The notes under the pieces were generated by a model, which made no database searches, was not told where the DNA came from, and was given only the letters and a program-made list of their open reading frames with translations. Shown piece by piece: positions 45,901 through 53,487 of a stretch of DNA of 64,000 bases (position 1 is its first letter; each line of letters begins with the position of its first letter). The position numbers and the translations under genes were made by a program. The stretch spans positions 434,001-498,000 of the forward strand of contig JADJLR010000002.1 in assembly GCA_016710015.1 (NCBI GenBank). Direction: 5' to 3'. Origin of the DNA: Flavobacteriales bacterium (GTDB lineage: Bacteria > Bacteroidota > Bacteroidia > Flavobacteriales_F > PHOS-HE28).

Positions 45901-46147
45901 CAGCGTTGCGTGCAGCGGATAGGCCTCGGTTCGGCGTATCGATGACCCGGAATCCTTGTGCCCGCAAAGAATCGAGTACCTCTAGCGTATGCGTCTCGGT
46001 CGAACCGTCATTGACGATCACCACACCGGCTCCGCTGGATCGCGCCGGACCCAAACTCTCCAAGGCTTCGGTGAGGAATCCCCCATCGTTGAAGCATGGT
46101 ATGATGACATCCACCGCATCTACCATCGATCTTCCTTTCGAAGTCAT
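42992..46147 (-). CDS. Large glycosyltransferase with three GT2 domains and a central coiled coil
   Basis: A 1051-aa cytoplasmic protein. GT2 domain 1 at about residues 11-235 (VDVIIPCFNDGGFLTEALES, LLFLDADNR). A long charged helical region at about 255-410 looks like a coiled coil (VEAQQRAKEAIERVEELVVA, ETDKLMQALTAHREHTKALQ). The linker SSKLWRLRKGYNKMR follows. GT2 domain 2 is at about 521-745 (LISVVMPVYDPPIALLDAAI, FIAFMDHDDLLAPDAL) and GT2 domain 3 at about 777-1040 (VSVIIPTKDMTEVL, ILFLNNDTEVIHANWM, VEYNDVDLCLRLREAGY). Such multi-GT proteins build polysaccharide repeats. Its ATG overlaps the stop of the ABC-transporter ATPase gene, so it belongs to the export operon. Confidence 0.92.
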   Translation of the reverse strand: MTSKGRSMVDAVDVIIPCFNDGGFLTEALESLGPARSSGAGVVIVNDGSTETHTLEVLDSLRAQGFRVIDTPNRGLSAARNAGVQVSTAPYLLFLDADNRIDQEYPERAFPVMEADPQVAVVFSDKLEFGDRSGVVEQRVPTLAEELVGNRVDACAIVRRSAFDAVGGFDEEMRDGYEDWELWLRLMIAGHGFHHIPGALFHYRVREGSLIGRASEPDTRQRILNLIVSRHRAVYADHVDTVVSELHRIQANDRTQWRRSEELLKGLGSELRNAKAAEQRSGLVLVEAQQRAKEAIERVEELVVAQRDLYAKWRAKEAELERRIASAETGSRARLEKVEELSRTIQAVRNEAEQAAKEKEILVVEAHRLVGETDKLMQALTAHREHTKALQGLIGQYEERIKAIESSKLWRLRKGYNKMRALLRTSSGTSKSGFRWIKRITFLVSEKGRRIVRKFLAKFFRAMYLMTEDQPVRILLGNEQMRNAMVPSGDPYEQWMVKHFARASDLDDQREQIDLFRERPLISVVMPVYDPPIALLDAAIRSVVDQVYADWELCIADDRSPNAEVRKCIERWMKEDPRIHVVFRTENGHISKASNSALELVNGEFIAFMDHDDLLAPDALYHVIKRINMKPDSDIIYTDEDKVDEEGRHSDAHFKPQWCQDHLLSRNYFGHLVVMRTSLVNAVGGFREGFEGSQDYDLILRATEKAKRIEHVPRVLYHWRIHAASAARSEEVKPYAYQAARNALTEALQRRDEPAEVSFLPGYRGYGIRFTAPLRGKVSVIIPTKDMTEVLATCVHSLFNLTDHPDFEVIVVSNNSKEPAFFAFMKEMQRLQPERFKWYEHNVPFNFSALMNFGISKSSGDQILFLNNDTEVIHANWMRIMHEWSQRPSIGAVGVKLLYHNDTIQHAGVIIGLGGVAGHTFVGYHKDGPGYFNYINTVNNNSAVTAACMMVERTKLERIGGWEAEFTVEYNDVDLCLRLREAGYSNVYVPDVSLYHYESLTRGHPHMTKESYERHLREVGLFKERWSGYVKDDPCYNPNLSRGVHDFQIAL

Positions 46148-46896
46148 GTGGGAATACCCAAGAGTTCGTGGTAGTACATCCCGACTTCATGTGTGGTACC
46201 GACCTTCACGATGGTTCCCGCTTCCACGCATGCTGCGCGATCACAGATCCGTTGCACCTCGCCCAACATGTGCGAAACAAAGACGATCGTACACCCCTTT
46301 GCCTTCAGTGCCTCGATCCGCCGATAACACTGCTGCTGAAACGCCACATCGCCCACGGCCAACACCTCATCGATCAACAGGATCTCCGGATCCGTCGCAG
46401 TGGCTATGGCGAATCCCAACCGGGCCATCATGCCCGTGGAGTACCGTTTCACCTGCATTGCCAAGTCCTCATCGGAAAGCCCGGAGAAAGTGGAAACGTA
46501 CCTGCGGATCGCGTCGCGGTCCCTGTGTTCGTGCCCCATCAGCAATCGACACAAACGCACATTCTCCCAACCACTCAACTCCGGTTCCAAGCCAACGCCC
46601 AAGGCCAACATGGGTGCGACACGGCCGCGAATGTTCGCCACGCCCTTGGATGGTTCAACGATCCCAGCTAGCAAACGTAAGAGGGTGCTCTTGCCGGATC
46701 CATTCCTGCCAACGATACCGAAACATTCACCAGAATCGATACGAAGGTCCACACCGTGCAGGATCCGTTTTCGTTCCAAGAGTCGCTTCGTTCCGAACGA
46801 TGTCAAATACGATTTGATGGAACTGAAACCGTGTCGTTGGACCATGTAATCCACATGGACATCGTGCAGTTCGATCATCGGCAGCCCCAATTCCAT
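46144..46896 (-). CDS. Polysaccharide ABC exporter ATPase (Wzt/KpsT type)
   Basis: About 250 aa from the ATG at 46896, one base after the permease stop; an ATG at 46878 (MIELHDVHV) is a possible alternative. The frame is open to 47016 but would then overlap the permease heavily. Walker A GIVGRNGSGKST, the Q-loop replaced by the family's PMLALGVGLEPELSG, signature KRYSTGMMARLGFAIA, Walker B ILLIDEVLAVGD and H-loop VFVSHM are all present. There is no C-terminal carbohydrate-binding domain, so it resembles the short type without chain-end recognition. It powers export of a surface glycan with the adjacent permease. Confidence 0.94.
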   Translation of the reverse strand: MELGLPMIELHDVHVDYMVQRHGFSSIKSYLTSFGTKRLLERKRILHGVDLRIDSGECFGIVGRNGSGKSTLLRLLAGIVEPSKGVANIRGRVAPMLALGVGLEPELSGWENVRLCRLLMGHEHRDRDAIRRYVSTFSGLSDEDLAMQVKRYSTGMMARLGFAIATATDPEILLIDEVLAVGDVAFQQQCYRRIEALKAKGCTIVFVSHMLGEVQRICDRAACVEAGTIVKVGTTHEVGMYYHELLGIPT

Positions 46897-46897
46897 C

Positions 46898-47701
46898 CTA
46901 GTAGTTGGCAATAAATCCAGGACGAAAGAACCGATACACCATTCCGCCGAAAGCAGCGGATATGCACGCAAGTCCGGCCAATATGACCCAGGTCTCCATT
47001 TGTGGAATTCGCCCATGGTAAAGCACTTCCCGGAATGCAGCGATATACTGGTACAGCGGATTCACCTCCATGACCCACCGCATTCGCTCCGGCACCAGAT
47101 CCGAAGGATAAGCGATGGGTGTGAGATAGAACATCGCTGGCAACAACGCATTCCACAACAAACCGATATCCCGGAAGAACACGTTGAGGGCGGAAAGTGC
47201 CAAGGACAATCCGAAGATGAACACGGCGAAGCACAGGACGATCGGGATCACCAATACATCGGTACCGTGTGGAACGCGACCGAAGAAATGAAGGATGAAG
47301 GCGAACGGAACGAAGGACATGCCTAGGTTGAAAAGCCCGGCCAATACTTGCGCAAGCGGGAAGACCAATGGCGGCACAGCTAGGGAGCGAAGTACAGCGG
47401 CGTTCTCCACCAAGGCTCCCATGACATGTGCACTACTCGTGGCAAAGAAGGACCAGAGGATCAAACCGCTCAAAGCGAAGACCGGATAATTCTCCACTTG
47501 TGGAAAGGCCTCACTGAAAATCAGCAGGAAGATGAGCAAGAAGAGCAAGGGGTTGAGCAAGGTCCAAACGAAGCCGAGCATCGAACTCTTGTACCGTAAA
47601 CGCACGTTGCGCCAAGCCACCGCACGCACCATGGGCCAATGCTCCCATGTAAGACGCGTTGGTGCGGCGCGTTGTGCCGGTATGGAAATGGTGGACTCCA
47701 T
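46898..47701 (-). CDS. Polysaccharide ABC exporter permease (Wzm/KpsM type)
   Basis: A 267-aa ABC-2 family membrane protein. After a cytoplasmic start (TWEHWPMVRAVAWRNVRLRY) come about six helices: LGFVWTLLNPLLFLLIFLLI, VFALSGLILWSFFATSSAHV, VLAGLFNLGMSFVPFAFILH, IVLCFAVFIFGLSLALSALN, LPAMFYLTPIAYPSDLVPE and TWVILAGLACISAAFGG. The sequence NVFFRDIGLLW is characteristic of the family. It forms the channel with the ATPase encoded just downstream. It is divergent from the GT4 gene at 47739 with only 37 bases between, so promoters must overlap. Confidence 0.94.
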   Translation of the reverse strand: MESTISIPAQRAAPTRLTWEHWPMVRAVAWRNVRLRYKSSMLGFVWTLLNPLLFLLIFLLIFSEAFPQVENYPVFALSGLILWSFFATSSAHVMGALVENAAVLRSLAVPPLVFPLAQVLAGLFNLGMSFVPFAFILHFFGRVPHGTDVLVIPIVLCFAVFIFGLSLALSALNVFFRDIGLLWNALLPAMFYLTPIAYPSDLVPERMRWVMEVNPLYQYIAAFREVLYHGRIPQMETWVILAGLACISAAFGGMVYRFFRPGFIANY

Positions 47702-47738
47702 TGTGCGGCAAGTTACCGGCTGCCGTTAACTTGGCGCG

Positions 47739-48779
47739 ATGCCGCTGGTGATCAATGGCCGGTTCTTGACTCGCCCCGTTACCGGTGTAGAGCGCTACGG
47801 TCGCCTTTTGCTCCGGATCATCGCCCGGGAGTGGCCCGGAACGCGCGTGGTGGTACCCGGAGAGGCGACCGATCGGATCGATGCTTGTGGCTTAGAGATC
47901 GTTCCACTCGGTGGGCGTGGCGGACACGCTTGGGAACAGATCCAGCTTCCACGAGCTGTAGGTCGACGCGATGTGCTGCTGAGCCCAGCGAATACCGGCC
48001 CACTTCGGGTCCGTAACCAAGTGGTCGCGATCCATGATCTGGCCGTGATCCATCACCCGGAGTGGTTCGATCGGCGATTCGCGGCGTGGTACGGCTTCCT
48101 GCTACCGAGGCTTGCCCGACGTGCGGCTCGCGTGATCACGGTTTCATCCTATTCTGCTGCGGACCTGATCCAAACTTTCACGCTGCATTCGGACCGCGTA
48201 ATGCTCGTGCAGCCCTTCACCGATATCGCCTCGACAGTTGGGTCGGATGCGGACATCGGAATGCCCTATTGCCTCATGGTTTCCAGCAATGACCCGCGGA
48301 AAGGGTGCGAACGGGTGATCAATTGGTTCAAGGACTTGAAGGACCCCGCATTCCAATTGGTCATGGTCGGTCGGTCCGGCAAGGCTTTCACATCCGTGGA
48401 ACGATCGCACATCCCTGGCGTGATCATGCTGAATGATGTGGACGACGCGCGGCTTCATGCCTTGTATCGAAATGCCACAGCATTGCTACAGCCTTCCTAC
48501 CACGAAGGTTTCGGTCTTCCGATCCTAGAGGCGATGCAATGTGGCTGCCCAGTGATCGCCTCGGACCTACCTGTATTCCATCAACTCTTCGGAAAGGCAC
48601 CGCTTTATGTGGACCACTGGGATCCGGCGAACGTGCATGCTGCCATGGATCACGTTACAGACACGGTGCGAAGGCAAACCTTGATCAAAGCAGGTGTTCA
48701 ATGTGCTTCTGAATTCTCCGAGCAGCGGATGACCGATCAACTCCACACCGTACTCGACCCATTGCTGGAACTGCGATGA
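47739..48779 (+). CDS. GT4 family glycosyltransferase
   Basis: A 346-aa GT-B fold enzyme. The N-terminal half has INGRFLTRPVTGVERYGRLL, VVAIHDLAVIHHPEWFDRRF and ARVITVSSYSAADLIQ. The C-terminal donor-binding half has YCLMVSSNDPRKGCERVINW, FQLVMVGRSGKAF and the GT4 glutamate motif SYHEGFGLPILEAMQCGCPV. It transfers a sugar to a lipid-linked glycan at the cytoplasmic face; donor and acceptor are not evident. It begins the plus-strand half of the polysaccharide region, divergent from the ABC exporter, and its stop overlaps the next glycosyltransferase start (ATGA). Confidence 0.92.
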   Translation: MPLVINGRFLTRPVTGVERYGRLLLRIIAREWPGTRVVVPGEATDRIDACGLEIVPLGGRGGHAWEQIQLPRAVGRRDVLLSPANTGPLRVRNQVVAIHDLAVIHHPEWFDRRFAAWYGFLLPRLARRAARVITVSSYSAADLIQTFTLHSDRVMLVQPFTDIASTVGSDADIGMPYCLMVSSNDPRKGCERVINWFKDLKDPAFQLVMVGRSGKAFTSVERSHIPGVIMLNDVDDARLHALYRNATALLQPSYHEGFGLPILEAMQCGCPVIASDLPVFHQLFGKAPLYVDHWDPANVHAAMDHVTDTVRRQTLIKAGVQCASEFSEQRMTDQLHTVLDPLLELR

Positions 48780-49894
48780 AGGTGGCATTCGTACACGATT
48801 GGTTGGTGGTGAGCGGTGGCGCTGAAAAGGTGACCCGCGAGATCCTTCGCACCTACGATGCCGATGTATTCGCGCTGGTCGACTTCCTGAGCGAGCAGGA
48901 TCGGGCGTTCATCCTCGGTGGGAAGCACGCCACCACGACCTTCATCCAAAGGCTACCCGGCGCATGGGGTGGATTCCGAAACTACCTCCCGCTGTTCCCA
49001 AAAGCAATTGAACGTTTGGATCTGAGCGGCTACGACCTCGTGCTTTCCACTTCCTACGCTGTTGCCAAAGGAGTGCGCCTACGGCCGGACCAGGTACACG
49101 TGTGCTACATCCACACGCCGATGCGCTACGCGTGGGTGAACGAGTCCGGTTACTTGGCGGACCACGGACTGGAAACCGGCCCGAAAGCGTGGTTCATCCG
49201 CAAGGTTCTGGAACGATTGCGGAAATGGGATCTCAGGACCAATGCATCGGTGGATCGGTTCATCGCCAACAGTACGAATGTGGCCAAGCGCGTCAAGGAG
49301 ATCTATGGCCGCGATGCCGATGTTCTGCTCCCGCCGGTGGATACCGAGCTGTTCACTCTGGGAACTGGGACGCGCACCCACTACATCGCTGCGAACCGCA
49401 TGGTGCCCTACAAACGTGTGGATCGGATCATCGAAGCGTTCCGGAGCCTGCCCGACAAAGAACTACTCGTGTGCGGTGATGGACCGGAACGAGCGAAGTG
49501 GGAAGCTCGGGCACCAATGAACGTTCGTTTCCTTGGGCATGTGGAACAGTCCGAATTCATCCACTTACTTCAAGGATCAAAAGCCTTGATCGCGGCTGCG
49601 GATGAGGACTTGGGCTTGACCCCCTTAGAGGCGCAGGCCTGTGGAACACCTACGCTAGCCTTGAGGAAAGGCGGTTATCTTGAAACGATATCCGACGGTG
49701 TATCAGGAATGTTCTTCGCTACGGACCGTGCCGAACGTATTGCTGCGGCCATTCGCCGATTCGAACGCGATGGCATACAACGGTCGCCTGCCGAACTTCG
49801 TGCTGGAATGATGAACCACTCCAGCGCACGATTCCGTGAACGGTACAAGGCCTTGGTGGATGCAACAATAGCCGCCGAACATGCACAGGACTGA
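48776..49894 (+). CDS. GT4 family glycosyltransferase (mannosyltransferase-like)
   Basis: A 372-aa GT-B enzyme starting with KVAFVHDWLVVSGGAEKV, the start typical of a GT4 subgroup often described as mannosyl- or rhamnosyltransferases. Other marks are DLVLSTSYAVAKGVRL, VCYIHTPMRYAWV, FIANSTNVAKRVKEIYGRDA, YIAANRMVPYKRVDRIIEAF and the C-terminal DEDLGLTPLEAQACGTPTLA, in which the family's E-x7-E motif is somewhat altered. It overlaps the upstream gene by four bases and the downstream polymerase-like gene by fourteen, so the three form an operon. Sugar specificity is not predictable from what can be seen. Confidence 0.92.
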   Translation: MKVAFVHDWLVVSGGAEKVTREILRTYDADVFALVDFLSEQDRAFILGGKHATTTFIQRLPGAWGGFRNYLPLFPKAIERLDLSGYDLVLSTSYAVAKGVRLRPDQVHVCYIHTPMRYAWVNESGYLADHGLETGPKAWFIRKVLERLRKWDLRTNASVDRFIANSTNVAKRVKEIYGRDADVLLPPVDTELFTLGTGTRTHYIAANRMVPYKRVDRIIEAFRSLPDKELLVCGDGPERAKWEARAPMNVRFLGHVEQSEFIHLLQGSKALIAAADEDLGLTPLEAQACGTPTLALRKGGYLETISDGVSGMFFATDRAERIAAAIRRFERDGIQRSPAELRAGMMNHSSARFRERYKALVDATIAAEHAQD

Positions 49895-51131
49895 GCGCTC
49901 GCCTTGGTCCTTGGCCCTATGGATCTCCACAGTGGCGTTGGCTTCCATGCCGTTGCTGGGCATGCGGCCCATGGTCTTCGTTATCATCGTTTGGTTGATC
50001 CTCGCATTGTTCGTGCGGATGCGTTCCGCGAACCCTACAATGGTCGACCGTACAGCATTGATCGTATTGAGCGTACCATTCCTTTTGATTGTGCTCGACC
50101 TACTTCGGGCGGATAGCATTGCGAGTGGTTGGCCGTTCGTTGAGCGCAGCGCAGCACTTGTGGTCTTCCCCATCGGCTTCCTGCTCTTGGGCGCACCGAC
50201 CGATGCCCGCACCAGATCTTGGTTTACGACGGTGTTCACTTTGTCCGGCACGGTGCTGGCCGTGGTCGTGAACGCGCTCATGCTTCCGTACCTGAGCGAA
50301 GCATGGGAGATCGATGCACCCTTCAGTTCCACTTATCGCTACGAACTCGCGGACATCAGTGGCGTGCACCCTCCCTATGCCGCCTATTGGTTCTTGGTCG
50401 GCGCGCTCTTCCAATTGGATGTTCTTCTTGGTGCGTTCAACAAGTGGAGGCCGCTTCGTTCTCTACTGTGGCGTACAGCCTCGGTCATCATTCTGGTGGT
50501 CACCGCGTTGTTCATCGGTTCCCGGATGCCCTTGTTCGCATTCGGTGCCGGTGTGGTGGTCCTGCTGTTCATGCGCTTGCCCCGCGCTGTTGCGGTGCGA
50601 CTTTCGGTACTCGCCATGTTCCTTTTGGGTGCGGCCGTTCTGCTTTCACCAGGGATCCGCGAGCGTATGGTGGAGGTTCTTCCGTTCGGGAACACCACGG
50701 CACAGCACATTGCCATGAACTCCATCGAGATCCGCGGGCCGATCACGGATTGCTCTTTGGCGCTTCTGGAAGAGAACTGGATCGTGGGTGTTGGCGCTGC
50801 CGAAGTGCAACGTTCCCTGGACGTCTGCTATGGCTCACTCGGTTTGGACCACATGGTGGCCAGCGGTTATGGGCCACACGACCAAGCCTTACACTGGTGG
50901 CTTTCTTACGGAATACTTGGCCTCGCAGCCTTCGCACTGCTCTTCGGTTGGTGCATTCGCAGGGCATGGCAACGCAAGGATGCACTTCACCTCAGCTTCC
51001 TCCTCTTCATGTTGCTCTGCTCTTTCACGGAGGACCTGCTGACCAGACAATGGGGCGTGGTGCTCTTCGCTTGCTTCAATACCTTCTTCGTGGCCGGATC
51101 GACCACAGAAGGATCTGAAACGAATGCCTAG
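49881..51131 (+). CDS. O-antigen polymerase/ligase-like membrane protein
   Basis: A 416-aa protein with about ten to twelve hydrophobic helices (SLALWISTVALASMPLLGM, MVFVIIVWLILALFV, ALIVLSVPFLLIVLDLL, FTLSGTVLAVVVNALML and others). A large periplasmic loop at about residues 265-325 precedes the last helices and contains LEENWIVGVGAAEVQRSLD and GYGPHDQALHWW. The latter resembles the H-N/D-x-x-L motif of the Wzy_C/WaaL family. In a region with an ABC exporter, a ligase role is more likely than polymerase, but either is possible. It overlaps the upstream GT4 gene and ends in a four-base overlap with the convergent repressor gene. Confidence 0.8.
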   Translation: MHRTERSPWSLALWISTVALASMPLLGMRPMVFVIIVWLILALFVRMRSANPTMVDRTALIVLSVPFLLIVLDLLRADSIASGWPFVERSAALVVFPIGFLLLGAPTDARTRSWFTTVFTLSGTVLAVVVNALMLPYLSEAWEIDAPFSSTYRYELADISGVHPPYAAYWFLVGALFQLDVLLGAFNKWRPLRSLLWRTASVIILVVTALFIGSRMPLFAFGAGVVVLLFMRLPRAVAVRLSVLAMFLLGAAVLLSPGIRERMVEVLPFGNTTAQHIAMNSIEIRGPITDCSLALLEENWIVGVGAAEVQRSLDVCYGSLGLDHMVASGYGPHDQALHWWLSYGILGLAAFALLFGWCIRRAWQRKDALHLSFLLFMLLCSFTEDLLTRQWGVVLFACFNTFFVAGSTTEGSETNA

Positions 51132-51958
51132 AAGGACAATCGCCCCTGCTGCTCCATGGCCATGCGCAGTTGGCTCACCTCCTTGCGCAGATCGACCACG
51201 CTGCGAGCCAGTTCGTCTCGACTCATGTTCGGTTCAGGTAGTTCAGCACTGATGAAGTGTACGAACTTCCATACCTCCAGCACATTGTTGATGGGCACTT
51301 CGTACGGCGTATACAACGGGTTGGTGCTGCACAACAACAAGCTGCCCTTGTCCTTCAGCTGATTGTAAAGCACCTTGAACACGATGCCATCGTCCTTGGT
51401 GATCACGATATACGGTTGGCCGTCGCGGATGGTCTGCCAGTTCTGCACGTACTCGCCGGTCACCCATGAACCTTCTGCCACCGGCGGCATGCTATCCCCA
51501 CTGATCTGGAAGGTGCGGTACTTCCGGTCGCGTGCCAAGAACGGCATCTGGAAGGTGGGCAAGATGCTGATGTACTCCGGATCGGCGTAACCCAGTGCGT
51601 AGCCGGCCTGCGCTTTGTGCGGAACCAGTTCCACGTTCTCGATATCCTCGCTGTTCACCGTGGTGGCCAACACACGCAGCCGACGCCCGCTGAGATCGAT
51701 GTCACCTCCCCGCTCCAACACACCCAGTTGACTTTCGCTGAGCGCGGTGAGGTCGTCCTTCAAGAGCTTATCCACACTGACCTTGAAGTATTCGCTGAGC
51801 CGCACGAGCAGATCGAACGAGGGCTCGGCCGTGCCGTTCTCATAACCGCTGTAGCTACTACGTTTCACATCCAGGGCGATGGCCGTTTCTTCCTGTGAGC
51901 GTCCGCGACGCGTGCGAAGGAGCTTGATGTTGGGGCCGAAGAAAGGATTGGGTGTCAT
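51128..51958 (-). CDS. XRE-type repressor with S24 (LexA-like) self-cleaving domain
   Basis: A 276-aa regulator. Residues about 10-65 are an XRE helix-turn-helix (IKLLRTRRGRSQEETAIALD, SSYSGYENGTAEPSFDLLVR). The C-terminal half is an S24 peptidase domain with a likely Ala118-Gly119 cleavage bond (HKAQAGYALGY), the nucleophile Ser156 in ISGDSMPPV and the general base Lys195 in GIVFKVLYN. All elements for RecA-stimulated or spontaneous self-cleavage are present. A coiled tail follows (SRDELARSVVDLRKEVSQLR). The helix-turn-helix plus S24 layout is that of phage CI-like and Bacteroidota stress repressors. Direct repeats just upstream may be its operator. A Y-family polymerase gene lies 1.6 kb away. 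Confidence 0.9.
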   Translation of the reverse strand: MTPNPFFGPNIKLLRTRRGRSQEETAIALDVKRSSYSGYENGTAEPSFDLLVRLSEYFKVSVDKLLKDDLTALSESQLGVLERGGDIDLSGRRLRVLATTVNSEDIENVELVPHKAQAGYALGYADPEYISILPTFQMPFLARDRKYRTFQISGDSMPPVAEGSWVTGEYVQNWQTIRDGQPYIVITKDDGIVFKVLYNQLKDKGSLLLCSTNPLYTPYEVPINNVLEVWKFVHFISAELPEPNMSRDELARSVVDLRKEVSQLRMAMEQQGRLSF

Positions 51959-51969
51959 GGTGTGGGGAT

Positions 51970-52000
51970 TGTCTTATGACGGTTGAAGGACTGTCTTATG
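51970..52000 (-). promoter_or_regulatory. Direct repeats upstream of the S24 repressor, possible operator
   Basis: TGTCTTATG occurs at 51970-51978 and again at 51992-52000 (CATAAGACA on the coding strand), spaced 22 bp, about two helical turns. They lie 12 and 34 bases before the repressor ATG. This suits an autoregulatory operator, but it is inferred only from repetition and position. Confidence 0.45.
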
Positions 52001-52010
52001 CTCGTGCCAC

Positions 52011-52580
52011 TCACGCTTGATGCTGTTTGAAGCCAATGGCCCTACGCGGGGCTTCTGGCCGGGTGACCAACGCCGTGAGGTGATCGAAGATGGCTTGGAT
52101 CTCCTCGTCGTGGCCGGTAACGCGGCCTTCCAACTGCTCCAGCCTTTGTAGGATCTCCTTGTGGCTTAGCAACACCTCACGCATGCGGTTGAAGATGCGG
52201 ATGATCCGGATGCTGACCGCAATGGCCTGCTCGCTACGGAGCACGTTGGCCAGCATAAGGATACCGTGTTCGGTAAAGGCGAACGGGAGGTACTTGGTAT
52301 GTGCCCCCTGCTTTAAGGTCGCAAATTGCGACCTTAAAAGATCCCACTCCACTTTGGTGAGTTCGAACATGAAATCTTCCGGGAAACGATCGCTATTCCG
52401 GCGAACCTGCTCCTTGAGGCGCTTGACCTCCACCCCATATAGCTCGGCCAGGTCACGATCCAGCATCACCTTCTGGCCACGGATCACATGGATGCGGTCG
52501 GTAATGGCCGTATCGGGCTGGTTAGCCACCGCGTACTTGGTCGGCGGCTCCATGAGTATGGCCCTCACCGCCGTGTTCAT
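52011..52580 (-). CDS. ORF6N domain protein, downstream copy
   Basis: A 189-aa protein with the ORF6N DNA-binding-type domain at about residues 25-110 (DRIHVIRGQKVMLDRDLAEL, YGVEVKRLKEQVRRN, RFPEDFMFELTKVEWDLLR, FAFTEHGILMLANVLRSEQA). A helical C-terminal part follows (MREVLLSHKEILQRLEQLEG, HDEEIQAIFDHL). ORF6N was first described in phage proteins, but this form is common on Bacteroidota chromosomes; its function is poorly known. The ATG overlaps the stop of the adjacent paralogue by four bases. It is followed by the S24 repressor gene on the same strand. Confidence 0.88.
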   Translation of the reverse strand: MNTAVRAILMEPPTKYAVANQPDTAITDRIHVIRGQKVMLDRDLAELYGVEVKRLKEQVRRNSDRFPEDFMFELTKVEWDLLRSQFATLKQGAHTKYLPFAFTEHGILMLANVLRSEQAIAVSIRIIRIFNRMREVLLSHKEILQRLEQLEGRVTGHDEEIQAIFDHLTALVTRPEAPRRAIGFKQHQA

Positions 52581-53149
52581 TGCGGAGATGGGTTGAAGCC
52601 AATAGGTTTCCGTGGCTGCGTAGCTGGCGCCACCAGTTCCGTGAGGTGATCGAAGATGGCCTGTATCTCCTCATCATGGCCGGTAACGCGGCCTTCCAGT
52701 TGCTCCAGCTTTTGTAGGATCTCCTGATGCGAAAGGAGCATTTCGCGCATGCGAGTGAAGACCCGTATGATCTGGATATTGACCAGAATGGCTTGCTCAC
52801 TGTTCAACACGCTGGAGAGCATGGCCACGCCTTGTTCGGTGAAGGCCATGGGCACGTACTTGATGTTCGCCCCTTGTTTCAAGGTGCCAAATTGGCTCCT
52901 TGAACTTTCGGCTTCTTCCATGGTCAGTTCGAACATGAAATCCTCCGGGAAGCGCCCGAGGTTGCGCCGCACCTGCCGCTTGAGTTGCTTGGTCTCGACC
53001 CCATAGAGCTCGGCCAAGTCGCGATCCAGCATCACCTTCTGGCCACGGATCACATGGATGCGGTCGGAAATGGCCGTATCGGGCGGCGACACGGCCGTGT
53101 AGTTCGGGGGCGGCTCCATTGCCAAGGTTCCCATCATTGCCTTGATCAA
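52577..53149 (-). CDS. ORF6N domain protein, upstream copy
   Basis: A 190-aa paralogue of the neighbouring gene, with shared stretches DRIHVIRGQKVMLDRDLAEL, RFPEDFMFELT, MAFTEQGVAMLSSVLNSEQA and the nearly identical tail LEGRVTGHDEEIQAIFDHLT. The proteins align along their whole length, so this is a tandem duplication, with differences concentrated around residues 80-95. Several ATGs are possible (codons 1, 5, 6 and 11); the longest was kept. A TAGATTTG box lies just upstream. The pair is probably transcribed together. Confidence 0.88.
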   Translation of the reverse strand: MIKAMMGTLAMEPPPNYTAVSPPDTAISDRIHVIRGQKVMLDRDLAELYGVETKQLKRQVRRNLGRFPEDFMFELTMEEAESSRSQFGTLKQGANIKYVPMAFTEQGVAMLSSVLNSEQAILVNIQIIRVFTRMREMLLSHQEILQKLEQLEGRVTGHDEEIQAIFDHLTELVAPATQPRKPIGFNPSPQ

Positions 53150-53162
53150 TTACTTGACGAAG

Positions 53163-53170
53163 CAAATCTA
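53163..53170 (-). promoter_or_regulatory. Candidate minus-7 box for the ORF6N genes
   Basis: On the minus strand the sequence is TAGATTTG, an exact match to the Bacteroidota TAnnTTTG minus-7 pattern, 13 bases before the ATG at 53149. No clear TTTG minus-33 box is seen at the expected distance (TTC instead), so support is partial. A short leader would result if the first ATG is used. Confidence 0.4.
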
Positions 53171-53239
53171 GTGACTAATTTACTGACCCGAACATGACGG
53201 ATATATTGTCAGTGCGAAATTATTGGCACCTCACCCCGG

Positions 53240-53258
53240 CCCTCTCCCAAGGAGAGGG
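53240..53258. repeat. Short intergenic hairpin (CCCTCTCC / GGAGAGGG)
   Basis: CCCTCTCC (53240-53247) and GGAGAGGG (53251-53258) form a perfect stem with a 3-base loop, inside the string tcaccccggccctctcccaa. Strings of this kind recur between genes in many bacteria, so this is probably a dispersed repeat fragment rather than a site specific to the neighbours. Confidence 0.5.
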
Positions 53259-53323
53259 AGAAATGCCCCCATTGCCAAGGGTTGCAGGTTATTGGCTTGC
53301 CGCATTCCAACGGGACCTCCGCC

Positions 53324-53465
53324 AGGGATGGGAGCGGCAGCCCTATGAAGAAACGGCCTTGCAACCACGTGCAGCGAGGAGGCCCGACGAAGGAGGGACC
53401 CCGGAGCGCCGTGGTTGCTGGCCGAGGCGAATAGGCTACAGCGGACAGCCCGTTAAGGCGGCCCT
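53324..53465 (+). repeat. Structured intergenic repeat, copy A (upstream of the polymerase gene)
   Basis: Starts with AGGGATGGGAGCGGCAGCCC (53324-53343) and has TACAGCGGACAGCCCG at 53437-53452. Between them is a strong hairpin: GGCC (53355-53358) and GCAACCACG (53361-53369) pair with CGTGGTTGC (53410-53418) and GGCC (53420-53423). Both end boxes match copy B on the other side of the polymerase gene at 15 of 16 bases, in inverted orientation. The middle differs in sequence but is again a hairpin. A 91-codon open frame across it (53194-53469) is judged non-coding. Function unknown. Confidence 0.65.
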
Positions 53466-53487
53466 ATAAAAATGTAGAATGATCAAT

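Noticed and set aside
51128..53149. Prophage remnant around the S24 repressor and ORF6N genes
   Set aside because: No integrase, structural, terminase or lysis gene and no attachment repeats are visible; the neighbours are ordinary chromosomal genes.
53194..53469. 91-codon plus-strand open frame between the ORF6N genes and dinB
   Set aside because: It runs through the hairpin repeat and structured copy A, has odd composition and no protein-like features.
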